Assembly: GCF_042445055.1 (NCBI RefSeq)
Contig: NZ_CP170339.1
Location: 1,302,001-1,366,000, forward strand
DNA: 64,000 nucleotides
Direction: 5' to 3'
Origin: Falsihalocynthiibacter sp042445055
GTDB taxonomy: Bacteria > Pseudomonadota > Alphaproteobacteria > Rhodobacterales > Rhodobacteraceae
Part shown: positions 1-8,587 of the stretch, in pieces
Layout: every line of letters begins with the position of its first letter
Position numbering within the stretch: the first letter of the stretch is position 1
Position numbers and translations under genes: made by a program
The notes under the pieces: generated by a model
The model's database searches: none
What the model was told of the DNA's origin: nothing
Seen by the model: only the letters and a program-made list of their open reading frames with translations

Positions 1-590
1 CACTACAAGTCGCGATGCTGTCGATGCTACTGGGAATCGTTGTCGGGATGGTGCTTGCGCTTATTCGCATGCATGCGCGCGGACCGCTTCGGTGGTTTGC
101 GACGACATGGGTCGAGGTCGCGCGCAATACGCCTGCTTTGATCCAGCTATTTTTCTTTGCGTTCGGTCTGGGGGCATTTGGCTGGCACCTGTCACCTTTT
201 GCGATCGTCCTTGCCGGCCTGACATTCAATAACGCAGGCTATTTGGCCGAGAACTTTCGCGGCGGCCTTCAAGCGGTCCCTGAAACACAGTTGCGCGCGG
301 CGCGTTCATTGGGGATGACCGCCCCGCAGGCCTACATTCGTGTCATCATTCCGCAGGTTTTCCGGATCGTTTACTACCCGATGACCAACCAGATGGTTTG
401 GGCTGTGCTGATGTCTTCACTGGGTATGCTGGTCGGGTTTCACGAGCTTTCGGGCGAGACACAGGCACTCGCGTCCCGCACGTTCCGCATCTTCGAGTAT
501 TTCGCTGTTACGGCTGTGATTTACTACGTGATCGTCAAAATTTTTCTGGGAATTGCGCATCTGATTGCGATGCGTTTATTCCGATACTGA
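1..590 (+). CDS. Polar amino acid ABC transporter permease, 5' partial
   Basis: Inner-membrane permease of a polar amino acid (His/Glu/Gln/Arg type) importer. The frame is open from the window edge (first full codon at base 3), so the N-terminus lies upstream and the ATG at 15 is probably internal. Seen: hydrophobic helices and the PAAT-family segment with ARNTPALIQLFF, then the EAA-type coupling loop (RAARSLGMTAPQAYIRVIIPQ) that docks on the ATPase. It is followed 10 bp later by a second permease and then an ATPase, a normal PAAT operon; the binding protein would lie upstream, outside the window. Because hydroxyproline-catabolic genes follow, hydroxyproline is the inferred substrate; that is context only. 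Confidence 0.88.
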   Translation, partial: LQVAMLSMLLGIVVGMVLALIRMHARGPLRWFATTWVEVARNTPALIQLFFFAFGLGAFGWHLSPFAIVLAGLTFNNAGYLAENFRGGLQAVPETQLRAARSLGMTAPQAYIRVIIPQVFRIVYYPMTNQMVWAVLMSSLGMLVGFHELSGETQALASRTFRIFEYFAVTAVIYYVIVKIFLGIAHLIAMRLFRY

Positions 591-600
591 GGGCGCTGAG

Positions 601-1263
601 ATGAACGATACATTAAGTTTTTTCAGCGGGTTTAGCCCCAAGGACCTTCTGTTTCTGGGTGAGGCCGCGTTGCGCACGCTTTGGATTTCGGTCCTGTCGA
701 TTTCCATTGGTACTGTTTTCGGCGTCATCTTTGGATGGCTGCTATATGAAGGGAAGTTCTGGGGCGGTTTGACGCTTGGCCTTGTGCTGGATGTGTTCCG
801 TTCCGTGCCGCTGATTATCCAATTGGTGCTGTTCTACAACTTTGCGCCAATCGTCGGGCTGAATCTGGATCCCTTTGCGTCGGGCGTTGTAATCCTGTCG
901 ATCTATACTGCAGCTCTTGTCGCCAACGTTGCGCGCGGCGGCATCGAGGCCGTCGGCGCTCCCATGCGCCGTGCGTCACGGACGCTGGGTATGAGCTACT
1001 GGCAGGACCTGCGCTATATCGTGCTTCCTATCGGCGTGAGGGCGGTATTCCCGGCATGGGTTGGCGTTGCGCTTGGCGTAATGAAGGATAGCGCGCTTGT
1101 TTCGGTGCTCGGTTACGTCGAGCTGCTTAAGGCATCCCAAATTCTAATTACGCGAACACAACAGCCGCTTCTTATCCTCGCGATTGCGGGTCTGTTCTAC
1201 TTCGCTTTGTCATATCCAATTTCGCGCTATGCCGCGCGGCTAGAAGAAAGGTGGGAGCAATGA
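601..1263 (+). CDS. Polar amino acid ABC transporter permease
   Basis: Second membrane subunit of the importer, 220 aa, His/Glu/Gln/Arg permease family. I place the start at ATG 601 rather than 565, because 565 would overlap the preceding gene and the family N-terminus matches the shorter form. Visible: FRSVPLIIQLVLFYNF in the early helices and the EAA loop RRASRTLGMSYWQDLRY near residues 130-145. Its stop TGA overlaps the ATG of the ATPase gene (ATGA at 1260-1263), so the two are translationally coupled. The two permeases probably form a heterodimer. Substrate inferred as hydroxyproline or proline from downstream genes. Confidence 0.9.
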   Translation: MNDTLSFFSGFSPKDLLFLGEAALRTLWISVLSISIGTVFGVIFGWLLYEGKFWGGLTLGLVLDVFRSVPLIIQLVLFYNFAPIVGLNLDPFASGVVILSIYTAALVANVARGGIEAVGAPMRRASRTLGMSYWQDLRYIVLPIGVRAVFPAWVGVALGVMKDSALVSVLGYVELLKASQILITRTQQPLLILAIAGLFYFALSYPISRYAARLEERWEQ

Positions 1264-1982
1264 TTGAGATCAGCAACCTGCACAAATATTTCGGGACTTT
1301 GCACGTTCTCAAGGGCATCGACCTTCAGGTTAAAAAAGGCGAAGTTCTAAGCATCATCGGCGCGTCGGGTTCCGGTAAGTCTACGCTGCTCTACTGTATC
1401 AACGGGCTTGAGGCCATTCAGGATGGCAATGTGGTGGTGGACGGCGTTAACGTTCATGCCAAAGGCACCGACATCAACAAGCTTCGCCAGAATATGGGAA
1501 TGGTTTTTCAACAATGGAACAGCTTCCCGCATTTGACAGCCTTGGAAAACGTTGCGCTGTCTCCGCGGATCGTGCGCAAGAAATCTCGCGCAGAAGCCCG
1601 CGATATTGCTGCTAAGCAACTTGAGCACGTAGGACTTGGCGATAAGCTGAATGTTTATCCCAGTGCGCTTTCGGGCGGGCAGCAGCAGCGTTTGGCAATC
1701 GCGCGCGCCTTGGCGATGGAGCCAAGCTATATGCTGTTCGACGAGGCGACCTCTGCACTGGATCCTGAACTGGTGGGAGAGGTGCTCGACACCATGCGGC
1801 TCTTGGCCGAGGAGGGCATGACGATGATCTGCGTGACGCACGAGATGGGCTTTGCCCGCGACGTTTCGGATCGGGTCGCGTTTTTCCATCAGGGCGTGAT
1901 GGAAGAGATTGGCCCGCCTTCGCAAATCTTTGGTGATGCGCATTCCGAACACACCCGCAAGTTCCTCGCGAACGTCCGCTAG
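1260..1982 (+). CDS. Polar amino acid ABC transporter ATP-binding protein
   Basis: Cytoplasmic ATPase of the importer, 240 aa, the usual GlnQ/HisP length. Start is ATG 1260, overlapping the permease stop; a GTG at 1251 would only add three residues. Visible: Walker A GASGSGKST, Q-loop QQWNSFPH, signature LSGGQQQR, Walker B YMLFDEATSALDP and the H-loop CVTHEMGF. All catalytic residues are present. It ends the transport part of the operon; about 100 bp without a clear terminator precede the catabolic genes, so co-transcription is likely. Confidence 0.93.
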   Translation: MIEISNLHKYFGTLHVLKGIDLQVKKGEVLSIIGASGSGKSTLLYCINGLEAIQDGNVVVDGVNVHAKGTDINKLRQNMGMVFQQWNSFPHLTALENVALSPRIVRKKSRAEARDIAAKQLEHVGLGDKLNVYPSALSGGQQQRLAIARALAMEPSYMLFDEATSALDPELVGEVLDTMRLLAEEGMTMICVTHEMGFARDVSDRVAFFHQGVMEEIGPPSQIFGDAHSEHTRKFLANVR

Positions 1983-2086
1983 GGCATCGCGAAGCTGAAA
2001 CACAAAGCGCCCAGTCGGGCACTCGATCAATCCTGACCCTCGCGTTGATTGCGATGGTCACAATCAAATCTGAAGGACTACAAACA

Positions 2087-3046
2087 ATGCAATCGACTAT
2101 TTTTGACGGCACAATGCCCGCACTGATGACACCTTGTAAGGCAGATCGCACACCTGATTTCGACGCGCTCGTCGCTAAGGGTAAAGAGCTGATCGCGGCT
2201 GGGATGTCTGCGGTTATTTACTGTGGCTCTATGGGCGATTGGCCCCTGTTGACGGACGCGCAGCGCCAAGAAGGTGTTGCACGACTTGTGGAGGCTGGCA
2301 TTCCGACAATCGTAGGCACTGGTGCCGTAAACACCTCCATCGCGGTCGAGCACGCGGCGCACGCCCAGAAGGTTGGCGCGCAGGGCCTGATGGTTATTCC
2401 ACGCGTATTGTCCCGTGGTTCCTCTCCAGCGGCGCAGCGCGCACACTTCGCGAGCATCCTAAGCGCCGCGCCCGACCTTCCTGCGGTGATCTACAACAGC
2501 CCGTACTATGGTTTCGCAACCAAAGCTGATCTGTTTTTTGAGCTGCGCGCTGAATTCCCGTCGCTCATCGGTTTCAAGGAATTCGGTGGCGCCGATGATC
2601 TTCGCTATGCCGCCGAGCACATCACAAGCAAGGACGACAGCGTCACCCTGATGATTGGCGTGGATACAAACGTTTTCCACGGCTTTGTGAACTGTGGCGC
2701 ACGTGGCGCGATTACAGGTATCGGCAATGTCCTTCCCAAAGAGATCCTTCAACTCGTTGATCTCAGCCAAAAGGCCGCTGCAGGTGATTTCAAGGCGCGC
2801 AGCCTAGCCAAAGAGCTTGAAGGCGCATTGGGCGTGCTTTCTTCTTTTGACGAAGGGGCGGACCTTGTGCTGTTCTACAAATACCTGATGGTTCTTGAGG
2901 GATGTCCAGAGTACGAACTGCACTTTAACGCGGACGACCAACTCTCTGCGAGCCAAGCAAAATACGCCGAAGCACAGTTGCGCCTGTTCCGTGATTGGTA
3001 CGCCGGATGGTCGCAGCAACCCGAAGTAAAAAGCTACCTTGGGTAA
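2087..3046 (+). CDS. DapA-family pyrroline-4-hydroxy-2-carboxylate deaminase (probable)
   Basis: Member of the dihydrodipicolinate synthase/N-acetylneuraminate lyase TIM-barrel family, 319 aa. The expected reaction is deamination of 1-pyrroline-4-hydroxy-2-carboxylate to 2-oxoglutarate semialdehyde, the third step of trans-4-hydroxy-L-proline breakdown. Start chosen at ATG 2087 because AAGGA lies 9 bp upstream; ATG 2045 has no such signal. Visible: Schiff-base lysine K164 in GFKEFGG and the tyrosine-containing YNSPYYG segment. It sits directly before a DadA-type dehydrogenase and a 4-hydroxyproline epimerase, which supply its substrate. The family alone does not fix the reaction; the neighbours do. 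Confidence 0.82.
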   Translation: MQSTIFDGTMPALMTPCKADRTPDFDALVAKGKELIAAGMSAVIYCGSMGDWPLLTDAQRQEGVARLVEAGIPTIVGTGAVNTSIAVEHAAHAQKVGAQGLMVIPRVLSRGSSPAAQRAHFASILSAAPDLPAVIYNSPYYGFATKADLFFELRAEFPSLIGFKEFGGADDLRYAAEHITSKDDSVTLMIGVDTNVFHGFVNCGARGAITGIGNVLPKEILQLVDLSQKAAAGDFKARSLAKELEGALGVLSSFDEGADLVLFYKYLMVLEGCPEYELHFNADDQLSASQAKYAEAQLRLFRDWYAGWSQQPEVKSYLG

Positions 3047-3106
3047 TTGATCCACTAAGTGGTCTGGCAACAGCGTTGTCAGGCCGCTTCAACCAAGAGA
3101 GAGCGC

Positions 3107-4345
3107 ATGGCGAAAGTATATGTAATTGGCGCCGGCATTATCGGAGTTAGCAGCGCGATAACGCTGCAACAGCGTGGCCACAACGTTGTGCTGCTAGAGC
3201 GCGAAGCTGTCGGAGCAGGGGCGTCGTCGGGCAATGCAGGGGCGTTTGCGTTTTCGGATATTATGCCGCTCGCGTCACCTGGAATACTGCGTAAGGCCCC
3301 AAAGTGGCTGTTTGATCCTCTTGGACCGCTTTCTATTCCGCCAAGCTATGCCCTTCAAATTGCGCCGTGGATGATACGCTTCTGGCGCGCGAGTTGGCGT
3401 GATCAGTATGCGCAAAGTGCCACGGCCCAGACCGCGTTGATGGAGTATTCACAATCCAGCCTAAGTAAGCTCATGGAGTCTACAAACACCACGCATATGC
3501 TGCGGCCAGAGGGGCAGTTGCAACTCTATGATACCGAAGCATCATTCAAGGCGTCCATGGCTGGTTGGGATTTTCGCGAAGCGCACGGCATACCGTTCAG
3601 GCACCTAAGCAGCGCCGACGAAATCGCCGAAATCCAGCCCAGAATTTCGCCCAGTTTCCGCTATGCGACATTCACGCCCGAATGGCAGAACATAACCGAA
3701 CCTAAACAATATCTAGACCATCTGGCCCAGTACTTCCGCGACAACGGCGGTACCATTGAAACGGGCACAGTTGCAAAAATCCAGCCAAGCGAGAACGGCG
3801 CCCGTATTTCGCTAGAAGGCGGTGCGACAGTCGATGCGGACAAGGTCGTCATCGCAGCGGGTGCTTGGGCGCGCAAATTGGCAGCGTCGGTCGGTGATAA
3901 AATCCCGCTGGAAACGGAGCGCGGATATAACACGACGATGCCTGCGAACGGGTTTGATTTGCGTACGCATCTGACCTTTGGTGACCATGCTTTTGTCGTC
4001 ACAAAAATCGGCGACCGCATTCGCGTGGGCGGTGCTGTTGAATTGGGTGGACTAGTGCGGCCGCCAGATTATCGCCGCTCCAAGGCGCTGCTTGCCAAAG
4101 CAAAACAGTTCCTCCCCGATCTAAGAGATGACGGCGGCGTAGAGTGGATGGGTTTTCGTCCATCGCTCCCCGATAGTTTGCCGGTTATCGGCGCGTCTCC
4201 GAAAAATCCGAACGTAATCTATGCCTTCGGGCATGGGCATCTTGGCCTTACCCAATCGGCAGGGACCGCGCATTTGGTTGCTGATCTCGTGAGTGGACAG
4301 CACCCCGACATTGAAATCTCGGCGTTCAGACCAGAACGCTTTTAA
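3107..4345 (+). CDS. FAD-dependent D-hydroxyproline dehydrogenase (DadA family, probable)
   Basis: DAO-fold flavoprotein of 412 aa expected to oxidise cis-4-hydroxy-D-proline to 1-pyrroline-4-hydroxy-2-carboxylate, passing electrons to the respiratory chain. Start is ATG 3107 with an AAGAGAGAG ribosome site; a GTG at 3059 is less likely. Visible: N-terminal dinucleotide motif VIGAGIIGVSSAITL, the LLEREAVGAGASSGNAGAF segment typical of DadA/DAO enzymes, and the C-terminal GHGHLGLTQSAGT flavin motif. It lies between the deaminase and the epimerase, which match the reaction order. This is a single-chain enzyme, unlike the heteromeric D-hydroxyproline dehydrogenase of Pseudomonas. D-proline or another D-amino acid is the alternative substrate. 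Confidence 0.83.
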   Translation: MAKVYVIGAGIIGVSSAITLQQRGHNVVLLEREAVGAGASSGNAGAFAFSDIMPLASPGILRKAPKWLFDPLGPLSIPPSYALQIAPWMIRFWRASWRDQYAQSATAQTALMEYSQSSLSKLMESTNTTHMLRPEGQLQLYDTEASFKASMAGWDFREAHGIPFRHLSSADEIAEIQPRISPSFRYATFTPEWQNITEPKQYLDHLAQYFRDNGGTIETGTVAKIQPSENGARISLEGGATVDADKVVIAAGAWARKLAASVGDKIPLETERGYNTTMPANGFDLRTHLTFGDHAFVVTKIGDRIRVGGAVELGGLVRPPDYRRSKALLAKAKQFLPDLRDDGGVEWMGFRPSLPDSLPVIGASPKNPNVIYAFGHGHLGLTQSAGTAHLVADLVSGQHPDIEISAFRPERF

Positions 4346-4356
4346 TAGGACGAGAA

Positions 4357-5358
4357 ATGACTCAACACACCTTTATGTGCATCGACGGGCACACCTGCGG
4401 TAACCCTGTACGGGTCGTTACGGGCGGTGGCCCTCAACTTCAGGGCGCGACCATGCTTGAGCGCCGCGAGCATTTCCTTGAGGAATTCGATTGGGTGCGC
4501 ACTGGGCTTATGTTCGAGCCGCGCGGTCACGACCAGATGTCGGGTTCGATCCTCTATCCCCCGACGCGCGAGGATTGCGATGTTGGTGTGCTGTTCATCG
4601 AAACGTCAGGCTGCCTCCCGATGTGTGGGCACGGCACAATCGGAACGGTCACAACCGCAATCGAAAACGGCCTTGTTACTCCGAAAACTCCAGGTGTCCT
4701 GCGGCTTGATACGCCTGCGGGGTTAGTGATTGCTGAATATGTGCAAAACGGGCGTTTCGTTGAAGAAGTGCGTCTAACGAATGTGCCGTCATTCCTATAT
4801 AAGACAGGGCTGTCAGCCCATTGCGAAGGTCTGGGCGAGGTCACGGTTGATGTGGCCTACGGCGGGAACTTCTATGCGATTGTCGAGACGCAGGAAAACT
4901 TCGGGGATATGGGCGATTATAGCGCCGTCGAGCTTGTTGGTTGGAGCCCGAAACTGCGCGCGGCCCTTAACGAAAAATACACTTTCGTGCATCCAGAGAA
5001 ACCCGAGATTCAGGGTCTGTCCCACATTCTTTGGACAGGTGCGCCCGTATCTCCAGAGGCCAGCGCACGCAATGCGGTGTTCTATGGCGACAAGGCGATT
5101 GATCGCTCTCCGTGTGGCACGGGAACCTCGGCGCGGATGGCTCAATTGGCCGCACGCGGCGATCTGGCGAAGGGCGACGCATTTATTCACGAGAGCATTA
5201 TCGGTTCTATGTTCAAAGGCCGCGTAGAAGATTTCACGAAAGTTGGCGACCAAGAGGCAATTATCCCCTCTATCGGCGGGTGGGCCCGCGTGACCGGTTA
5301 CAACACCATATTCATTGATAGCCGCGATCCATACGCACACGGCTTTGTCGTCAAATAA
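4357..5358 (+). CDS. 4-hydroxyproline 2-epimerase
   Basis: Cofactor-independent epimerase of the proline racemase superfamily (333 aa) that converts trans-4-hydroxy-L-proline to cis-4-hydroxy-D-proline. Both catalytic cysteines are present: C90 in LPMCGHGTIG and C253 in DRSPCGTGTSAR. That Cys/Cys pair marks epimerases or racemases and excludes dehydratases. AGGA precedes ATG 4357, and the gene begins 11 bp after the dehydrogenase. The order epimerase, enolase-superfamily enzyme, Ser/Thr proline-racemase-like enzyme matches the described Labrenzia aggregata cluster, where the first gene is 4HypE. Proline racemase is unlikely given this context. Confidence 0.9.
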   Translation: MTQHTFMCIDGHTCGNPVRVVTGGGPQLQGATMLERREHFLEEFDWVRTGLMFEPRGHDQMSGSILYPPTREDCDVGVLFIETSGCLPMCGHGTIGTVTTAIENGLVTPKTPGVLRLDTPAGLVIAEYVQNGRFVEEVRLTNVPSFLYKTGLSAHCEGLGEVTVDVAYGGNFYAIVETQENFGDMGDYSAVELVGWSPKLRAALNEKYTFVHPEKPEIQGLSHILWTGAPVSPEASARNAVFYGDKAIDRSPCGTGTSARMAQLAARGDLAKGDAFIHESIIGSMFKGRVEDFTKVGDQEAIIPSIGGWARVTGYNTIFIDSRDPYAHGFVVK

Positions 5359-5369
5359 AGGAGATTAGT

Positions 5370-6473
5370 ATGAAAATTACAGAGATCAACGCTTGGCAAG
5401 TTGACCTTCCGCTAAAGGAAGGGCGCTATAACTGGTCTGGTGGCAATTCTATCGAAGTTTTTGACAGCACGGTTGTTGAGATCAAAACGGACTCGGGCCT
5501 ATCCGGCTATGCGGAATGTTGTCCGTTGGGGAGTGCCTATCTTCCTTCGTTCGCGCTGGGTGTGAGGGCAGGTTTGCAGGAACTCGCGCCATATCTGATC
5601 GGTGCTGACCCGCTGAACCTCGGCGAGATCAACCGCAAAATGGACCTCGCGCTGCGCGGGCATCCATATGCGAAAGCACCGATTGATATTGCTTGCTGGG
5701 ATTTGCTGGGCAAGGCCACGGGGCAACCCGTTTACAATCTGCTCGGCGGCGCGATGCAAGAAGATGTCGCGCTTTATCGTGCGATTTCACAAGAAAGCCC
5801 CGACGAAATGGCCGCGAAAATCGCAGGCTACAGCGCAGAAGGATATACGAAGTTTCAGCTCAAAGTCGGTGGCGATGCAAATGACGATATTGAACGCATT
5901 CACGCGACGCGCGAAATCCTTAAGCCATCCGATCTGTTGGTGGCTGACGCCAATACTGGCTGGACCCGTCACGAGGCCGCGCGCGTCGTTGGCGCGGTTT
6001 CCGACCTTGATGTCTATATCGAGCAGCCCTGCATGACCTACGAAGAAAGCGTTTCAATTCGTCGTCGTACCACGCTCCCGTTTGTGCTGGACGAAGTGAT
6101 TGATGGTTCAGCGTCATTGGTGCGCGGCATTGCAGAGGATGCAATGGATGTTATCAACCTCAAGATTTCCAAGGTCGGGGGGCTTACGCGGGCAAAGCTG
6201 ATGCGTGATCTTTGCGTTTCATCCGGTATTCCGATGACCATCGAGGACACATGGGGCGGAGATATCACGACCGCCGCAATCGCCCACCTCGCACGTTCAA
6301 CACCCGAACGTTTCTGCTTCTCGGCAACGGATTTCAACAGCTATGGCACAGTTACAATCGCAAGCGGTGCGCCGCAGCGCGTGAATGGCAAAATGACCGC
6401 GAGCGATGAGTCCGGCTTGGGTATTGTGCCCGACTTTGACGTTCTGGGCGATGCCGTTCTGAGTGTGAGTTGA
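5370..6473 (+). CDS. cis-3-hydroxy-L-proline dehydratase (MLE subgroup, enolase superfamily)
   Basis: Enolase-superfamily TIM-barrel enzyme of the muconate lactonizing subgroup, 367 aa. In Labrenzia the homologue in the same gene position dehydrates cis-3-hydroxy-L-proline to 1-pyrroline-2-carboxylate, with competing 2-epimerisation. Residues visible here: acid/base lysines K165 (KFQLKVG) and K265 (INLKISKVG), metal ligands D193 (VADANTGW), E218 (YIEQPC) and D241 (VLDEVIDG), and E292 in TIEDTWGG. A strong AAGGAG site precedes ATG 5370. Flanked by 4HypE and the trans-3-Hyp dehydratase, it would use the same importer. A hydroxyproline-betaine epimerase is the main alternative, but no betaine demethylase genes are visible. 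Confidence 0.85.
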   Translation: MKITEINAWQVDLPLKEGRYNWSGGNSIEVFDSTVVEIKTDSGLSGYAECCPLGSAYLPSFALGVRAGLQELAPYLIGADPLNLGEINRKMDLALRGHPYAKAPIDIACWDLLGKATGQPVYNLLGGAMQEDVALYRAISQESPDEMAAKIAGYSAEGYTKFQLKVGGDANDDIERIHATREILKPSDLLVADANTGWTRHEAARVVGAVSDLDVYIEQPCMTYEESVSIRRRTTLPFVLDEVIDGSASLVRGIAEDAMDVINLKISKVGGLTRAKLMRDLCVSSGIPMTIEDTWGGDITTAAIAHLARSTPERFCFSATDFNSYGTVTIASGAPQRVNGKMTASDESGLGIVPDFDVLGDAVLSVS

Positions 6474-6480
6474 GGTCGAC

Positions 6481-7503
6481 ATGCGCAGTTCTAAAACAAT
6501 TCACGTCATCTCCTGCCATGCCGAAGGAGAGGTTGGCGACGTCATCGTCGGCGGCGTTACCCCGCCGCCTGGCGATACATTGTGGGAGCAGCGCAGCTAT
6601 ATTGCGCAGGACGAAACCCTCCGCAATTTCGTCTTGAACGAGCCACGTGGCGGAGTTTTCCGCCACGTTAATCTCTTGGTTCCGCCAAAGCACCCCGATG
6701 CCGATGCCGCTTTCATCATCATGGAGCCAGAGGACACCCCGCCCATGTCGGGTTCGAACTCCATCTGCGTTTCAACGGTGCTTTTGGATGGCGGAATTAT
6801 CCCGATGCAAGAGCCCGTAACCGAACTTACGCTAGAGGCGCCAGGTGGGTTGGTGCACGTGCGTGCGGACTGTAAGGATGGCAAAGCCGAGCGTATAACC
6901 GTGCAAAACGTGCCGTCTTTTGCGGACCAGATTGGCGTTGAACTTAAGGTGGATGATCAGGTCTTGACCGTCGATACAGCCTACGGTGGCGACAGTTTTG
7001 TGATCGTCGATGCGGCCGCACTTGGGTTTAAGTTGGTGGAATCCGAAGCGCGGCAGTTGGCGCAGCTTGGGGTGAAAATAACGAATGCTGCAAATGCGCA
7101 GCTTGGCTTTACCCATCCCCAGAACCCAGAGTGGAACCATATTTCATTCTGTCTATTTGCCGGACCTCTTAGCAAAACGGAAACGGGATACGAAGCGCGC
7201 TCTGCGGTGGCGATCCAGCCGGGTAAGGTTGATCGCTCACCCACAGGAACGGCCGTTTCCGCGCGCATGGCGCTGCTCTACGCGAAGGGGGAAATGGCCG
7301 AAGGTCAAACCTTTGAGGCCACTTCGATCATCGGCTCCAAGTTCACGGGCCGCATTGCCAAGACGACCAAAGTAGAGGAGCGGCCAGCCGTTATTCCTGA
7401 AATCTCGGGACGCGGTTGGGTGACGGGCATTCATCAGCACATGCTTGATCCGACCGATCCATGGCCAGAAGGTTACAGGCTTTCGGACACTTGGGGGAAC
7501 TAG
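6481..7503 (+). CDS. trans-3-hydroxy-L-proline dehydratase
   Basis: Proline racemase superfamily protein of 340 aa in which both racemase cysteines are replaced: S90 in PPMSGSNSI and T255 in DRSPTGTAVSAR. Loss of the second cysteine to threonine is the known mark of trans-3-hydroxy-L-proline dehydratases, which form 1-pyrroline-2-carboxylate. It is the last gene of the hydroxyproline operon; its stop overlaps by 4 bp the stop of the convergent lacI-type gene. The product needs a pyrroline-2-carboxylate reductase to become L-proline, and none is seen here. Confidence in dehydratase over epimerase is high because of the residue pair. Confidence 0.88.
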   Translation: MRSSKTIHVISCHAEGEVGDVIVGGVTPPPGDTLWEQRSYIAQDETLRNFVLNEPRGGVFRHVNLLVPPKHPDADAAFIIMEPEDTPPMSGSNSICVSTVLLDGGIIPMQEPVTELTLEAPGGLVHVRADCKDGKAERITVQNVPSFADQIGVELKVDDQVLTVDTAYGGDSFVIVDAAALGFKLVESEARQLAQLGVKITNAANAQLGFTHPQNPEWNHISFCLFAGPLSKTETGYEARSAVAIQPGKVDRSPTGTAVSARMALLYAKGEMAEGQTFEATSIIGSKFTGRIAKTTKVEERPAVIPEISGRGWVTGIHQHMLDPTDPWPEGYRLSDTWGN

Positions 7504-8477
7504 CTTCGCACTACGAGGTTGGCCCGAAGCGTGAAGGTCTGTGCGTCATCCGTCTTGCGGGTGACCATGTCGACTGCGCGGCGGGCGAGTTCTTCGACTG
7601 GAATTTGCACCGTCGTGATGCCGCCATCCACCCACGCGTAAAACGCGGGATCGCCGTAGCCGACGAACGCAATCCGTTCGCCACTGTCGCTCAACCGATC
7701 CATATACGCGCTTAACGCGCCGTTTGAGACCTCAAAGCCGCCGCAAACAAGGGCTGTGGCCCCGCCAAGCGCGAACAAGTCAGTCGCGCTCTTGCGCCCC
7801 ATTTCAAAAGACGGAGGAGCGCTGCGGATAAGATTGGCGTTCGCCTCAATCCCTAAATTCGCTAACCCGTTCTGAAATGCGGCCAGTCGACTACGCCCAG
7901 AGGAAAGCGCCTGATCCGCCCCGATATAAGCGATTTTTTTGTGTCCCAAGCGCACCAAATGCGCGACTGCCTGCTCAATTGCGGCTGAATCCTCCACGAT
8001 CACGGCGGAGGTTGGCGTTGCACTGGCCCTTTGGCGGATAAGTTGAATAATGCGTGTGTTCGCAATGCTCTGATCGTCAAAACTCTCCTGAGCGGGCGTC
8101 GGAACCATAACGACCGCCGCGGCCTGCACCTCAAGAAGGCGCTCAAGCGCCAAGCGCTCGACGTTGTAATCGTCGTTGGTCAGATGGATGATCAGTTGAA
8201 GCCCCTGAGCGACGCAACTCTGTGCCATGGTATTCGCAAACCGCGCGTAAAACTCGTTCACGATGTTCGGGAGCAACAAGCCAACGATCTGGGTTCCGTC
8301 GCCGCGCATTGCCATTGCCGCCGCGCTCTTGACATAGCCAAGCTCCTGAGCGCGCTTTTGCACGGCTTCGCGGGTTGCCTTGAGAACATTCGGATTGTCC
8401 GAGAGCGCACGCGACACGGTCATGTGCGAAATCCCAAGATCCTTGGCAATTGATTTGATGGTAACGCGGCCTGACAC
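7500..8477 (-). CDS. LacI-family transcriptional regulator
   Basis: Sugar- or acid-responsive repressor of 325 aa. The N-terminal helix-turn-helix is clear (TIKSIAKDLGISHMTVSRAL), followed by the hinge RAQELGYVKSAAAMAMRG and a periplasmic-binding-protein-like effector domain. Start is GTG 8477; GAGG lies about 12 bp before it on the minus strand. It is convergent with the hydroxyproline operon but divergent from the kinase-enolase-SDR genes, and a 20-bp palindrome sits over the promoter of the latter. It is therefore more likely to control those genes than hydroxyproline use. Its effector is unknown. Confidence 0.92.
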   Translation of the reverse strand: MSGRVTIKSIAKDLGISHMTVSRALSDNPNVLKATREAVQKRAQELGYVKSAAAMAMRGDGTQIVGLLLPNIVNEFYARFANTMAQSCVAQGLQLIIHLTNDDYNVERLALERLLEVQAAAVVMVPTPAQESFDDQSIANTRIIQLIRQRASATPTSAVIVEDSAAIEQAVAHLVRLGHKKIAYIGADQALSSGRSRLAAFQNGLANLGIEANANLIRSAPPSFEMGRKSATDLFALGGATALVCGGFEVSNGALSAYMDRLSDSGERIAFVGYGDPAFYAWVDGGITTVQIPVEELARRAVDMVTRKTDDAQTFTLRANLVVRS

Positions 8478-8525
8478 TCTTTCCCCTCAAGTTTCGGTTT
8501 CCTAGCATTTTCAGTATTCGTTGTC

Positions 8526-8555
8526 TTGACACAAAATTCGCGCTCATTCTATATG
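8526..8555 (+). promoter_or_regulatory. Predicted sigma-70 promoter of the kinase-enolase-SDR operon
   Basis: A consensus -35 TTGACA at 8526-8531 is followed after 18 bp by TATATG at 8550-8555. It lies 33 bp before the kinase start codon at 8588. The -10 element is inside the LacI-type palindrome at 8551-8570, a typical repressor arrangement. Confidence 0.65.
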
Positions 8556-8570
8556 TTCACGTGAACTTAT
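8551..8570. promoter_or_regulatory. LacI-type operator palindrome
   Basis: ATATGTTCAC followed by GTGAACTTAT, a 20-bp inverted repeat with only one mismatched pair and a central CG, the form expected for LacI-family proteins. It lies between the divergent lacI-type gene and the kinase gene and overlaps the predicted -10 box, so binding should block transcription. Binding is inferred. Confidence 0.75.
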
Positions 8571-8587
8571 GAGCGGAATCAAGAAAA

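Noticed and set aside
1347..2151. Two minus-strand frames of 227 and 179 codons
   Set aside because: Antisense to a complete ABC ATPase and the following gene; arginine- and proline-rich translations typical of shadow frames.
4357..5358. Proline racemase
   Set aside because: The Cys/Cys pair is shared, but the neighbouring D-hydroxyproline dehydrogenase and deaminase indicate 4-hydroxyproline epimerase.
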